A DNA stretch of 64,000 nucleotides from contig OZ038381.1 of NCBI GenBank assembly GCA_964036045.1, forward strand, positions 142,638,096-142,702,095, written 5' to 3'. This document shows positions 1 to 10,770 of the stretch, piece after piece. The number at the start of each line of letters is the position of its first letter. The stretch's first letter is position 1. The notes beneath the pieces were generated by a model. The model ran no database searches, was not told the origin of the DNA, and worked only from the letters and a program-made list of their open reading frames with translations. Both the position numbers and the translations under genes were made by a program. Source of the DNA: Eutreptiella sp. 'Long Island Sound 2002' (lineage: Eukaryota; Euglenozoa; Euglenophyceae; Eutreptiales; Eutreptiaceae).

Positions 1-1409
1 TTGATTTTTCCAAGCCCTTTGTCATTTCCTGCCAGTCCTGCCAGAGTCCCAGTGATATATATTCAGGAGTATATGTTGTAAATACTTCTGTTTTCTGGCG
101 ATAGTTGCCACTGTTTGGTTGTACTATACTTATTATCAAGGTTGTTTGAACCATACATTTTACTTGCACCACAGTGTTTCATACTTGTTTCTCTTGCTTA
201 TGTCTTCTTGCCAAAGGACTCTGTTTTTTCCAGGATGGATGTTTTTCGAAACACTGGAGCAGGAAAAACACATAGGGCAAAGCGTGAGTTACTTTTGTCC
301 GTTTGAGGTTTCTCTAAACGAAGCTCATAGAAACCCTTTAAGGAGGAGGGTGATGCATATGGGGCCATGTGCTCATATGCACGTTCATTTTTGTAGGTAA
401 AAGTATCTCCATGGAGGCTAGGAAAGCTCCAGAAGTACGCTGACACTCCAGTGCAGATGTCAGCTAGTCTGTAGTATCAGGAAATAGCTCAAGCTTGGCC
501 CGGAAATAGCTGTTTGAGGCATTTCTCTAAGGTATTTGTGGTTTCTGAACCTTCAAAGTAATTAGAACCAACGGCGCGGCAGCAGGCGCCAGTAGTCGCC
601 GTCATTTTTACGACATTATTTCTTTGACCGAAAATGTCGTAAATGTGCATAAAACCTCCAGAAAAGCTGTTTTGATATCAATTTTGGATGAATTATGATA
701 TATTTTTAGTGTATCTAATGGCATTTCCTCATGAAAATGCACTACTTCGCCATTTTTCCATACACAGCTTGCTGCGACGACCGTTCCCTCCCCTATGGGG
801 GATATTAACTATAAGTCCACAGGTTTTCAGAAAAAATATCATATGGCACCAGAATGCCCTAAGGCCTCTAGGCTGGCGCATGGGAGGAGACCCATGTTTC
901 AAGTTTTAACTATGTTTTCAACATGTTCATGACATAGTTTGACTTGTTTGACCTTGGTTTGACCCAGAACTGACTTCGACATATTGACCACAGCAGAGTT
1001 CCTGTCGACGACAGTCGCTGACGACCTGAATCTCAGGTCACAGGGCCTGTGGTGACCTGATTTACTGTGATGTTTCCTAAAAATCTAACCTTAGCACATG
1101 GCCTGGTACTTGGGTATGTTTACATGTGTATTAACCTAAGTTATTGCCTTGTTTGCCCTCTCTTCCTCTTTCAGGACACCAAATTGTGTCATGGGGCGAG
1201 CAAAGCTCCTAGAACAATTTGTATTTGCGCGGTATTACGGAATCTCTTTTGCTTGCTTTCTCTTCTAATGTCTCTTAGAGAGTGCTCCCATAGCCTCCAA
1301 AATGACTGCTCCATATGCCTCAAGAAGGAGCATAAAAATTGGTTTCAAAGACTCCAAGCTCTTCACCATGGAGGAGATGTCAGTACCCAAAGACCAAGGG
1401 CGTACCAAT
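1..1409. other. Unassigned non-coding stretch
   Basis: No recognisable gene. Short open frames on both strands lack any motif I know. A perfect 9-bp inverted repeat (TCAGGTCAC at 1033-1040 region, GTGACCTGA ending at 1060) with a loop of about 10 nt lies at 1033-1060. The stretch does not match the satellite families elsewhere in the window. It could be another dispersed repeat or plain intergenic DNA. Confidence 0.4.
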
Positions 1410-1660
1410 ACGCGTAATGATGTGCGTTTGCTCCCTGGTCGCTTTGAGCTACTTGAATGGCAGCTTTGAGCCACGGTGCCACCGCAAGGAGTTTTCTTGC
1501 GTCTGCTGCTGCTGCTGCTGCTTGCTGTTGCTGCTAAAACGTGTAGCTCACCACTGGACCCTAAAAGGTGGTGTAAAACCTCGACAGGGTAAACCCAGCT
1601 AGGTAATCGAGACTCGAACTGGGACCGAGCTGGGTCCTGGTGTTGCACAACGCATACGAA
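1410..1660 (+). repeat. Satellite A fragment (left outlier)
   Basis: Holds the satellite A core in its usual order: the TTGAGCCACGGTG-like segment, a CTG-rich tract (about 1500-1540), the GGTGGTGTAAAACCTCGAC segment, and the hairpin ending GAGCTGGGTCCT. It then runs into the flank that also follows satellite A at 63160 on the right of the window. The left edge is abrupt. This is the left copy of the satellite/unique junction seen again near 63160. Confidence 0.85.
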
Positions 1661-2062
1661 GTGCTTGGATTCTATGGTCCGTGGGAATGGTTGTGAGTTG
1701 CTAGTGGAATATGATCCACAAAGATTAGTAATCGAATTTATAACATGTTAAGGCATCTCAAAGGATATTCATATACATTGAGTGCCCAATGACAAGGCAG
1801 GAGAAAGCCTACTTGCCACGCTTTATGGCATTCATGTCATTGTGGACCAAAGTATAACATGGTCGGGCATACAAACGCACGGGAAAAGTTGGAAAATCCT
1901 TACAATGTCGGGATTCAGCCCATAAGGTCATGACGACCTAACTCTACTCCCCCGACTGAAGTAAACCCCCCGGTCTTAGGTGCTACGCTGCTCCGATGGG
2001 TCGTTTGTATACCGGAGGGGGCGCTGCCCATCGGCCAAGAGCATAGCACCCGCTGCCCCCTA
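1640..2062. repeat. Direct repeat U, left copy, part 1
   Basis: About 420 bp match 63155-63582 at the right end, beginning at the shared GCACAACGCATACGAAG and ending at GCATAGCACCCG(C/T)TGCCCC. Shared landmarks include the CATTGAGTGCCCAATGACA segment and the ATACCGGAGGGGGCGCT segment. The homology stops at about 2062, where the LTR-like element begins, and resumes at about 8611. On the minus strand both copies keep a short similar reading frame (within 1915-2062 here), but I do not recognise it and do not call a gene. Confidence 0.8.
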
Positions 2063-2069
2063 GTGGAGC

Positions 2070-4371
2070 TGCAGCGTCTCAATAGTCTCTTCGGGGAACT
2101 ACCTTGAAGCCCCATGTAAAGGACAATGAACAAGCTCACAAACCGTAGTCCCGCTTCTTAGCAAATGCACAGCACAAACGAAAATGAAAACGAAGATGCT
2201 GATCTGGATGCACTCTCTAGACTGTAAGGTTAAGTCTTGAGTCTGGGATCATATAGTTCAAATAGACAGGACATGGTGCTGACTCCCTAAAAGAAATACA
2301 ATAATGCACTATGTATAGAACATGCAATCTCGACTGCAGGGAAAATCATGGCGACACAGAAAAGTAATAGAAATACAATGAACTCCTCGAAATAGCAAAA
2401 TCATGCAGTAGAAATTAATAATGACTCCAATAGCAAAAATTACTGGCGGTGATCTGTGGGCGCGGGCCACTCGTCTGTCCTATCATTGGACTGTCCATCA
2501 CTGCCCTTGTGTGTGGTGTAGTCCTTTTGGGTCCCTCGATGGTTCCCTTGGATCACCACTCACACTCACCTTGCCTCTGGCTCCCTCGGTGGTTCTCTCC
2601 GCTCACCACTCTTACTCGCCGTGCTTGTCCCTCGGCATGCTCGTCCCTCACATACTCGCCGTGCCTGTCCCTCGCCTTGCTTGTCTCTCGCCCTGCTCGT
2701 CCCTTACACTCCCCTACGCCGGGCGGCGGGGTTCGCCGGGGTGGGCGGTCTGCAAACCGGACACGTGACGGGTGTGGTGGGGGGTGGTGGTGCGCGTATG
2801 TATGGCGTGGGCACTCCCCTACATGCCGAAGAGGATACTCGGAGGCATGTGGATGTGCACACGACCTCGGGTATACCATGCATGAAATGCGATCAGAAAT
2901 TTGCGATCTGAGAACTGATGATGACATGATCCTGATGACCCGAGCATGTGTAATGTGTCATCTGTCATGTGTCATGTGAAATTTCATTCCACATGATGAA
3001 CTCAAATCCGGATATAGTTTGATGTTGGGACTGAGAGTAGAAGTGAAAACAAGACACAACAAGTGACAACTGTGTGTAAATAGCCACTGGTTGTCGTCAG
3101 GCTTGCGCCTCTGGTCCGCCAGGGAATTATGGAAGGTCAATTCAAGGTCAATGCTGAAAAATAAGGCCCAATTCAGGGTCAATTCTGGCTGAAAATGCCA
3201 AATTGGCCTCAACTATACAAGAATGGAGCTTTTCCGAAAAGCAACAAATCCTGAAACAGCCTGTAGTCAACAGGTACCAGCGTGAATGTACGACAACACG
3301 ACGCTTCTCATTGCTCGAAGTCGCCAACTAGCTCTGATGCACCCCGAAATCCCTGAAAATGGCACCAAATGGTATGAATTCTGCCTCCATTTTGAACACT
3401 CATACCCCGCAATCTCAAAACTGGCCTGTCATCTCCAACAAAGTCCAACACTGGCGTCGACAGGACTTCTGTCGCCACACGTACGTGCTCTACAGGCTCG
3501 TCGACGTGCGACGAAACACTCTGCGAAACGTAAATTACAGTCAAAATCGCCGATATGGGCACAGGGCTTTTCTGTGGTTTTTTCTGGAAGGATGAAGCTG
3601 AAATGAGTGAAAATGTTGGTGCAACCAAAGCACAATATAACACAATCAGTGGTTGCTACATGTTTGCAACGACTCTTCATCACCCTCGAACTGATTCGTT
3701 GACCATCCCCTTAGAAAGGTGACAAATGTCAGGCAAAAGTTCACAGAAATGGGGCAAACCCCTGTAATGTGCAAAGCAAATGAAGTCAGTTCTGGCCTAG
3801 ATGCTGGAGACTGCTTGAGAGGGCATGAGAGAGGATAGTGCAAGACACACTAACAAGGCTTCAGAAGCAGCTGGCGCATAATAGAAAACTTACAAAACAA
3901 CTTTGGTTCAAAATTGTAACCGGCACCCAATGAAGGATCTCCAAACACTCAAACCTCCAACTAGAAAACTAGAGCACTCAAAAAGAATGAGACCTAAGTC
4001 TTCAACAAAGGCTTTCCACTCTGTACACGTCACTCAGTAGCTTTTGAAATGACAAACGGACGGTTAGAGAGTGGACTCATCTATCACTGTGGGTTCGAGG
4101 ACAACCATTCTCAACTCTGCGGCAATGGAAAGGAACGCCCCTTTCTTTAATTCAACCTCCCGCTCGACAGAACTGAACCTAGTGCACTGTCCAACGACAC
4201 AAAAACGACAGAGGACAACCTGTCAAGGACATCATTTCGTCATATAAAGTCAAACATTTCCTGCAGTTCAGTCAATCAAGACTCACTGCCAAAAACCAGA
4301 GTAAAAGACAAGTGCAAAGGGAGCATGGTAAACAATCGTGGCGTCTCGTGGACTGAGAAACAAAAGTCCCA
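2070..4371 (-). repeat. LTR-like direct repeat, left copy
   Basis: Matches 6200-8508 across its length with scattered substitutions and small indels. It includes a C/T-rich stretch of imperfect repeats (2560-2710, variants of CTCGCCGTGCTTGTCCCTCG), a GC-rich segment near 2725-2790, and TGTCATG repeats (2945-2980). Both copies keep a 176-codon plus-strand frame over the C/T-rich part (2449-2979 here). Its composition is low-complexity, so I treat it as non-coding. Confidence 0.65.
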
Positions 4372-4898
4372 TAAGGCCACACCTCCATACTTTCCAAACT
4401 CCTTTGGATGTTCTGGAACTTGTTTACAATTTTGGTCCTCTTAGAAGAGTTGACCAAGAGCTCAGTTGGAAGCAACCAGAACCTATCGTCATAGGGGTCT
4501 ATACGCTGATGCTTGCGTCCCGTTTGGGCCCACTCACGATCAAAACCATGGATCAAACAACGAACCGCACCCCCTTGCACTATGGTTTTGCAAGGCACAA
4601 TTCTTATCCCCACTGGCAGTGAGATGGGCTTACCCTGAAACCAGTCAGCTGCTGCTGGACGTAACGATGAGGGTAAAGAGAGAAGATAAATCACTCTGGG
4701 TTCCTCTCTCAGCACTGGAGGAGAATGCTCAGCCAACAATGGTTCATCAGCGACCAACTGTGGCCTGGGTGTATTTTGCTCTTGCTCTGGTTCTGACTCA
4801 GGGGAATTTGGCTGTTGTTGTGACTCCCAAAAAGACTGTATCGCTTGGCGCCACGCTGAGTGCGAGTCTTCAGGACAACCAGTGAAAGCCTGAAGCAA
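4272..4898 (-). CDS. Hypothetical ORF, 208 aa, in the LTR-like element
   Basis: Minus-strand frame reading from the middle region into the left LTR-like repeat. I recognise no domain. The first half is rich in Gln, Glu, Pro and Ser; the C-terminal end is Cys/Leu-rich and lies inside the repeat. It follows the 274-codon frame (5042-5866) on the same strand, in a different frame, so the two could be decayed parts of one gag-like gene. No zinc knuckle, protease DTG or RT motif is visible. It may simply be open by chance. Confidence 0.25.
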   Translation of the reverse strand: MLQAFTGCPEDSHSAWRQAIQSFWESQQQPNSPESEPEQEQNTPRPQLVADEPLLAEHSPPVLREEPRVIYLLSLPSSLRPAAADWFQGKPISLPVGIRIVPCKTIVQGGAVRCLIHGFDREWAQTGRKHQRIDPYDDRFWLLPTELLVNSSKRTKIVNKFQNIQRSLESMEVWPYGTFVSQSTRRHDCLPCSLCTCLLLWFLAVSLD

Positions 4899-5041
4899 TC
4901 TTGCTCAAGGTATCTGTAGTCAAGGAGATGTGAACAGTCACCCCAACTTTCTTTCATAGCGTTGAGGTTTTCCCAGAAATTGCTGAACAGGCCTTTTCTG
5001 AAGCTCTTCTGCCACTAAAGTTCCCACTTCTGGAGTTTTTT

Positions 5042-5866
5042 CTACTCAATGACACAAGAAACAAGGAGCACAGAAGTTCTTCTGTGCTGTTCCTGGGGAA
5101 GAATGGTACTTCTGTTCGAAATTTCACTTGGAAAAAAAACTTGTGTTGCACCTTCTACAAACTTAAAGAGCAATTGTACAACCTTGGTTTCCCAGAAAGC
5201 TGAAATGTCTTTCCTGGTGACCTGTTCCTGCTCAATGACTGGCCACAATAGGCTCCTCAACTTTTTTCTTTGTTTGTTCTTACTTACTGGTGCCACAAGT
5301 GGCTGAGATTGAGAAGAAGAATAAGAAATGTCACATAAACTGGAGTTCAAGCTATAAAAAACTGAGTCTTGAACCAACAATTCGTCGTCAAACGTTTCCA
5401 AAACAACTGGTTCGTAGCTGCACACGGACCCTTGGTCACCGTATTGCACTGGCGCTGGTATTCCTGAACCTGGTCGGACTTCATCCAACCCAAATGTGCC
5501 ACCTCTTGAAGAAGCTTCAAAATTTGAAAGTTCCACTGGATGGACCTGGAATGTCCTGCAAAGTGGCGAACGACCTTTATGAACGGGCTCGACGTGATGC
5601 GTCGGACGACAGAGGACGTCGTCGTCGTCGACATCTGGCGTCGGCGACTCACGAAGTGACGAATTGTCCAAAAACGAGTCCAAAATTGGGGATACATTGG
5701 CATCTTGGCCTTGTTTGTGTGAAGGCCTTAAAATGTAAGTGGATGAGGGGCTAGTATCTACAGAACGAAAACCAAACTCGTCACCCGAGTCTCTGAGAGA
5801 CTGAAGGGAAGCAGATTCCAATAGAACTTCCTTCAGAAATTGACTCACAGTTACCAGAAATTGCAT
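5042..5866 (-). CDS. Hypothetical ORF, 274 aa, in the LTR-like element
   Basis: Longest frame of the 1.83 kb middle region, minus strand. It has an acidic Asp run near residues 77-80, many Ser/Asp/Glu residues in the first two thirds, and a more basic C-terminal third (for example NKQRKKLR). No family is recognised and no signal peptide or membrane segment stands out. It is preceded and overlapped by another minus frame (5781-6269). The position between long direct repeats suggests a structural protein of a non-autonomous element or a captured host fragment, but nothing in the sequence proves translation. Confidence 0.3.
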   Translation of the reverse strand: MQFLVTVSQFLKEVLLESASLQSLRDSGDEFGFRSVDTSPSSTYILRPSHKQGQDANVSPILDSFLDNSSLRESPTPDVDDDDVLCRPTHHVEPVHKGRSPLCRTFQVHPVELSNFEASSRGGTFGLDEVRPGSGIPAPVQYGDQGSVCSYEPVVLETFDDELLVQDSVFYSLNSSLCDISYSSSQSQPLVAPVSKNKQRKKLRSLLWPVIEQEQVTRKDISAFWETKVVQLLFKFVEGATQVFFPSEISNRSTILPQEQHRRTSVLLVSCVIE

Positions 5867-6269
5867 AATTAGGCAATGAACCAGCCTTTTTGAGACCTTT
5901 CCTACCTTTTCGTGCAGAAGTAAGGTCTAAACCCTTATGCAGAACAATCTTATTCAAGCTGGCTGGCCCTTTTGGACTTGAGCCCAAAGGTCTCGACACA
6001 GATTCGTCACTACTCCGCGTAGAATCAGACGCTTCTTCAATGTTTTTCATATCAATCCTCGCATTTTGAGCCTTCAAAAGCACCACAATTAAGAGGGAAA
6101 TAAGGAAAATTGTTGGGACCTTGCTTTGTTCCTCAAGGACTCTCGTAGCTGTTGACCGAGCTGGCTTCAAAGTCGTCGATGAATGTACTGTCTTGTAACT
6201 GAAGCGTCTCAATATTCTCTTCCGGGAACTACCTTGAAGCCCCATGTAAAGGACAATGAACAGGCTCAC
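5781..6269 (-). CDS. Hypothetical ORF, 162 aa, starting in the LTR-like repeat
   Basis: Starts about 70 bp inside the right LTR-like repeat and reads into the middle region. The same opening residues (MSLFIVLYMGLQGSS) occur at the matching place at the edge of the left repeat (near 2139), as expected if they are repeat-encoded. A hydrophobic run (VPTIFLISLLIVVLLK) near residues 51-66 could be a membrane segment. The rest is Ser/Lys/Gly-rich and unrecognised. It overlaps the start of the 274-codon frame in another register, so a frameshift or splice could join them. Low confidence as a gene. Confidence 0.25.
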   Translation of the reverse strand: MSLFIVLYMGLQGSSRKRILRRFSYKTVHSSTTLKPARSTATRVLEEQSKVPTIFLISLLIVVLLKAQNARIDMKNIEEASDSTRSSDESVSRPLGSSPKGPASLNKIVLHKGLDLTSARKGRKGLKKAGSLPNYAISGNCESISEGSSIGICFPSVSQRLG

Positions 6270-8508
6270 AAACCCAAGTCCCGCTTCTTAGCAAATGCAC
6301 AGCACAAACGAGGACGAAGATGCTGATCTGAATCAACTCTAAGCATAAGTCTTGAGTCTGGGAACACATAGTTGGAATAGACAGTACATGGTGCTGACTC
6401 CCTAAAGGAAATACAATAATGCACTATGTATACAACATGCAATCTGGACTGCGGAGAAAAGCATGGCAACACAGCAAAGTAATAGAAAAAAAATGAACTC
6501 CTCGAAATAGCAAAATCATGCAGTAGAAATTAATAATAACTCCAATAGCAAAAATTACTGGCGGTGATCTGTCGGTGCGGGCGACCTGTCTGTCCTATCA
6601 TTGGACTGTCCGTCACTGCCCTTTGGTGTGGTGTCTTCCTTTTGGTTCCCTCGGTGGTTCTCTTGGCTCACCACTTGCACTCACCTTGCCTCCGGCTCCC
6701 TCGTTGGTTCTCTCAGCTCACCACTTCTACTCGCCGTGCTTGTCCCTCGCCATGCTCGTCCCTCACATACTCGCCGTGCTTGTCCGTCGCCTTGCTTGTC
6801 CCTCGCCCTACTCGTCCCTTACACTCCCCTACGCCGGGCGGCGGGGTTTGCCGGGGTGGGCGGTGGGCAAACCGGACACGTGACGGGTGTGGTGGGGGGC
6901 GGTGGTGTGTGTATGTATGGCGTGGGCACTGCCCTACATGCTGGAGAGGATACTCGGAGGCATGTGGATCGGCACACGACCTCAGGTATACCATGCATGA
7001 AATGCGATCAGAAAACTGCAATCTGAGATCTGATGATGACATGATACTGATGACCCGAGCACGTGTCATGTGTCATGTGTCATGTGTCATGTGAAATGTC
7101 ATTCTACATTATGACCTCAAATCAGGATGACTTTTGATGTTGGAACTGAGAGTAGAAGTGAAAACAAGACACAACAAGTGACAACTGTGTGTAAATAGGC
7201 ACTGGTCGTCGTCAGGCTTGCGCCTCCGGTCTGCCACGGAATTATGGAAGGTCAGTTCATGGTCAATCCTGAAGCTCAAGGCCCATCAGGGTCAATTCTG
7301 GCTGAACATGGCAAATAGGCCTCAATTATACAAGAATGGAGCTTTTCGAAAGCTACAAAGCCTGAAACAGCCTGTAGTCGACAGGTACCAGCGTCGACGT
7401 ACGACAACACGACGCTTCTGGTCGCTCGTAGTCGCCAACTCGCTCTGATGCACCCGGAAATCCCTAAAAATGGCACCAAATGGTATGACATTTGCCTCCA
7501 TCTTGAACACTCATGCCCCAGAATCTTGAAACTGACCTGTCATCTCCAACAAAGTCCAACACTAGCGTCGACAGGACTCCTGTCGCCACGCGTACGTGCT
7601 GTACAGGCTCGTCGAAGTGCGGCGAAACACTCTGCGAAAAGTAAATTACAGTCAAAATCGCCGATATGTGCACAGGGCAATTCTGTGGTTATTTCTGGAG
7701 GGATGAAGCTGAAATGAGTGAAAATGTTGGTGCAACCAAAGCACAACATAACACAAACAGTGGTTGCTACATGTTTGCAACAACTCTTCGTCAACATCGA
7801 ACTGATTCGTTGACCATCTCCTTCGAAAGGTCACAAATTTCAGGCAAAAGTTCACAGAAATTGAGCAAAACCCTGTAATGTGCAAAGCAAATGAAGTCAG
7901 TTCTAGCTCAGATGCTGGAGACTGCTTGAGAGGGCATGAGAGAGGATAGTGCGAGACACACTAACAAAGCTTCAGAAACAGCTGCCGCACAACAGAAAAC
8001 TTACAAAACAACTTTGGTTCAAATTTGTAACCGGCACCAAATGAAGGATGTCCAAACACTCAAACCTCCCACTAGAAAACTAGAGCAATGGAAAGGAATG
8101 AGACCTAAGTCTTCGACAAAGGCTTTCCACTGTGTACACCTCACTCAGTAGTTTGTGGAATGCAAAGAAATGGTTAGAGAGTGGACTCATCTATCACTGT
8201 GGGTTCGAGGACAAAACATACAACCAGTGTCAACTCTGCCGCAATGGAAAGGAATGCTTTCGGTTGTTCTTCAACCTCCCTCACGACAGAACTGAACCTA
8301 GTACACTGTCCAACGACACAAAAACGACAGAGGACAACCTGTCAAGGACATCATCTTATCATATAAAGTCAAACATTTCCTGGAGTTCATTCCATCAAGA
8401 CTGACCCAAGAGAGAAACCTCAATGCCAAAAAGCAGAGTAAAAGACAAGTGCAAAGGGAGCATGTTAAGCAATCGTCGCTTCTCGTGGACTAAAAACCAA
8501 AAGTCCCA
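6200..8508 (-). repeat. LTR-like direct repeat, right copy
   Basis: Second copy of the 2.3 kb repeat at 2070-4371, with the same landmarks in order: CTCAATATTCTCTTC near the start, the C/T-rich imperfect repeats (6670-6830), TGTCATG repeats (7066-7092), and the CAAAAGTCCCA end. Both copies also keep a similar frame (7448-7717 here). Similarity of frames inside a repeat is expected by descent and is not evidence of coding. Confidence 0.65.
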
Positions 8509-8610
8509 CTCTTACTCACTGTGCTTGTCCCTGGCCATGCTCGTCCCTCACATACTCGCCGTGCTTGTCCCTCGCCTTGCTTGTCCCTCGGCCTGCTCGT
8601 CCGTAACAGC
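8509..8610 (+). repeat. Detached fragment of the LTR-like repeat
   Basis: This 100-bp segment repeats the C/T-rich CTCGCCGTGCTTGTCCCTCG portion found inside the LTR-like repeats (compare 2606-2705). It lies between the apparent end of the right repeat and the resumption of flank U. It therefore marks a rearrangement at the right edge of the element and makes the true end uncertain. Confidence 0.6.
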
Positions 8611-8710
8611 CAGTCTCCGTGCTGGAAGCACAAAACCACAAGTCTTCGTAGACCCAGATATCTTGAGACATCCTCATTTTTCATGGCTGAGGTTCTTCCA
8701 AAACGTGGCC
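8611..8710. repeat. Direct repeat U, left copy, part 2
   Basis: Matches 63576-63690: the CCGTGC start, the AAAACCACAAG segment, and CATGGCTGAGGTTCTTCCAAAA. In the right copy it follows part 1 directly, which shows that the 2070-8610 block is an insertion in the left copy. Homology ends near CATGACG, where the 371-bp array begins. Confidence 0.75.
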
Positions 8711-10170
8711 CATGACGCCAGCTTCAAACGCATCAGACACAGCTCTCCTGTTTTCTGATTTCAGAACCAAATTGAAGTCTCCTATCGAATTTGGTTCTGA
8801 ATTTAATTTAAAAGAGCCTGCAATGTTTCATTTGAAAGCAGTGGACTGTGTTCGCAAGGTCCGTTTCGGTTTGACTGCTATTCAACTGCAGTACAGTGCG
8901 CCCATGTATTGCGACACTCTGAGTTGCCAGCTTCAAACACATCAGACACAGATCTCCCGTTTTCTGATTTCAGATTTCAATAGAAGGCTCCTATCGAATT
9001 CGGTTCTGAATTTAATTTAAAAGAGCCTGCAATGTTATATTCGACAGCCCTGCAACGTGATCGCGAAAAGCGTTTCGGTTTGACTGCTTTTCCACTGCAG
9101 TACAGTGCGCCCATGTGCTTGCAGTGATTGCCAGCTGTGCTTTTTCTTCAATTTATCTCAAATTTGATTAGAAGTTCAAAGAATTTGGATGCAAATCAAC
9201 TCCAACGGCGGTTGCAATTTGTTTACAGCGTCATTGCTGCATCAGCTCTGGTTTGACTGCCTGCAGAGTGTGATTCGAGTACTGCCACACTCTGAGTTGC
9301 CAGCTTCAAACACATCAGACACAGCTCTCCTGTTTTCTGATTTCAGATTTCCATTGAATCCTCCTATCGAATTGGGTTCTGAATTTGATATAAAAGGGCC
9401 TGCAGTGTTTCCTTCGACAGCAGTGGAACGTGATCGCAAAATCTGTTTCGGTTTGACTGCTATTCCACTGCAGTACAGTGTGCCCATGTGCCTGCAGTGA
9501 TTGCCAGCTGCGCTGTTTTTTGAATTTATCTCAAATCTGATTAGAAGTTCAACGGATTTTGATGCGAATCAACTCCAACGGCGGTTGCAATTTTTTTACA
9601 GCGTCATCCCTGCATCAGCTTTGGTTTGACTGCCTGCAGTGTGTCATTGGAGTACTGCAACACTCTCAGTTGCCAGCTTCAAACACATCAGACACGGCTC
9701 CCCTGTATTCTGATTTCAGATTTGAATTGAATGCTCCTATCGAATTGGGTTCTGAATTTAATTTCGAAGGGCCTGCAGTGTTTCCTTCGACAGCAGTGGA
9801 ACGTGATCGCAAAATCTGTTTGGGCTTGACTGCTATTCCACTGCAGTGCAGTGCGCCCATGTACTTGCAGTGATTGCCAGCTGTGCTGCTTTTTCAATTC
9901 ATCTCAATTCTGATTACAAGTTCACCAAATTTTGATGCAAATCAACTCCAACCACCGTTGCAATTTGTTTACAGCGTCATCTCTGCATCAGCTCTGGTTT
10001 GACTGCCTGCAGTGTGTCATTCGAGTAGTGCAACACTCTGAGTTGCTAGCATCAAACACATCAAACACATCAGACACAACTCTCCTGTTTTCTGATTTCA
10101 GATTTCAATTGAAGGCTCCTATCGAATTGGGTTCTGAATTTAATTTGCAATGTTTTGCAAAAATGTTTTT
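8711..10170 (+). repeat. Tandem array B, about 371-bp monomer
   Basis: At least four copies. The segment CTTCAAACACATCAGACAC recurs near 8936, 9305, 9677 and 10050, with a shortened first unit near 8722. The segment TGATCGCAAAATCTGTTT and its variants recur near 9059, 9431 and 9803. Spacing is about 370-373 bp, and each unit contains a frame of about 100 codons. The array is absent from the paralogous right end of the window, so it was inserted or expanded only here. I recognise no protein in the repeated frame. Confidence 0.85.
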
Positions 10171-10404
10171 GGACAGTTGGTTCAATAACTAGCTTCTCGG
10201 TCGGTTCAATGAATAGTTTTTCTGTCGCCTGGCCAGGAGTAAGCACATGATACGGTTCAAAAAAATCCGAATACCTTCGTGAATAGGGTTTGCATGAGTT
10301 TCTTTCATTCTTATAGACATTTCAAAACATTCTATATTCATTCATGGGGTAAAATTGATGAAAATGGGGTATTTCAGGAATTTCAGCCCCCTGTAAAAGC
10401 CTAG
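10171..10404. other. Short unassigned spacer
   Basis: Sequence between array B and array C that matches nothing else in the window by eye. No gene or motif seen. Confidence 0.4.
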
Positions 10405-10770
10405 GTGATCATGGTTGCGCCAAACCACATAGAACATGGATAGTAGCACTTCCAAACTCTTTGTCCCCACTTTTGAGTTGGCGAAATTGCAACGTATGTT
10501 CAGCAGCAAGGGAAGGCTCACTTGCCCACTCTGAACATGCCCGCACAAAGTCCACCTTGTACAAACGTCCCATCCATGCTTGTTGACGCCACCCAATGCT
10601 CCGTTCAGCAGCAAGGGAAAGCCCACCTGCTCACTCTGAACATCCCCTTCTTCAAAAGAGTGCAACTTCTAAACACTCCATATTCATGCTTCTTGGGCCC
10701 ACTTCAATGCTTTGTTCAGCAGCAAGGGAAAGCCCACTTGCCCACTCTGAACATACATACAGCCCATTCG
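10405..10770 (+). repeat. Tandem array C, about 107-bp monomer, left copy
   Basis: GCAGCAAGGGAAAGCCCACT and close variants recur near 10502, 10608 and 10720, each followed by TTGCCCACTCTGAACAT. The leading segment (AACCACATAGAACATGGATAGTAGCACTT, abbreviated here) also leads the right copy at about 63700. On its right the array passes into degenerate satellite A. Confidence 0.8.

Larger units (their letters stand above)
2070..8508 (-). mobile_element. Putative non-autonomous LTR element (2.3 kb LTR-like repeats)
   Basis: Two direct repeats of about 2.3 kb (2070-4371 and 6200-8508) flank a 1.83 kb middle with no reverse transcriptase, integrase or protease motif. Both repeats start TG(C/A)AGCGTCTCAAT and end CAAAAGTCCCA, so they have TG...CA ends on both strands. 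The paralogous right end of the window has an uninterrupted sequence here, so the block looks inserted. I found no clear target duplication, no convincing primer-binding site and only a weak purine tract. Orientation is assigned because the longest middle frames are on the minus strand. A partial tandem duplication of a 4.1 kb unit is the main alternative. Confidence 0.5.

Noticed and set aside
1033-1060. Short inverted repeat as a terminator or miRNA precursor
   Set aside because: Only 9-bp arms and no supporting context; too weak to call.
2449-2979. 176-codon frame present in both LTR-like repeats (also 6564-7094)
   Set aside because: Low-complexity C/T-rich repeats dominate it; conservation is explained by repeat homology.
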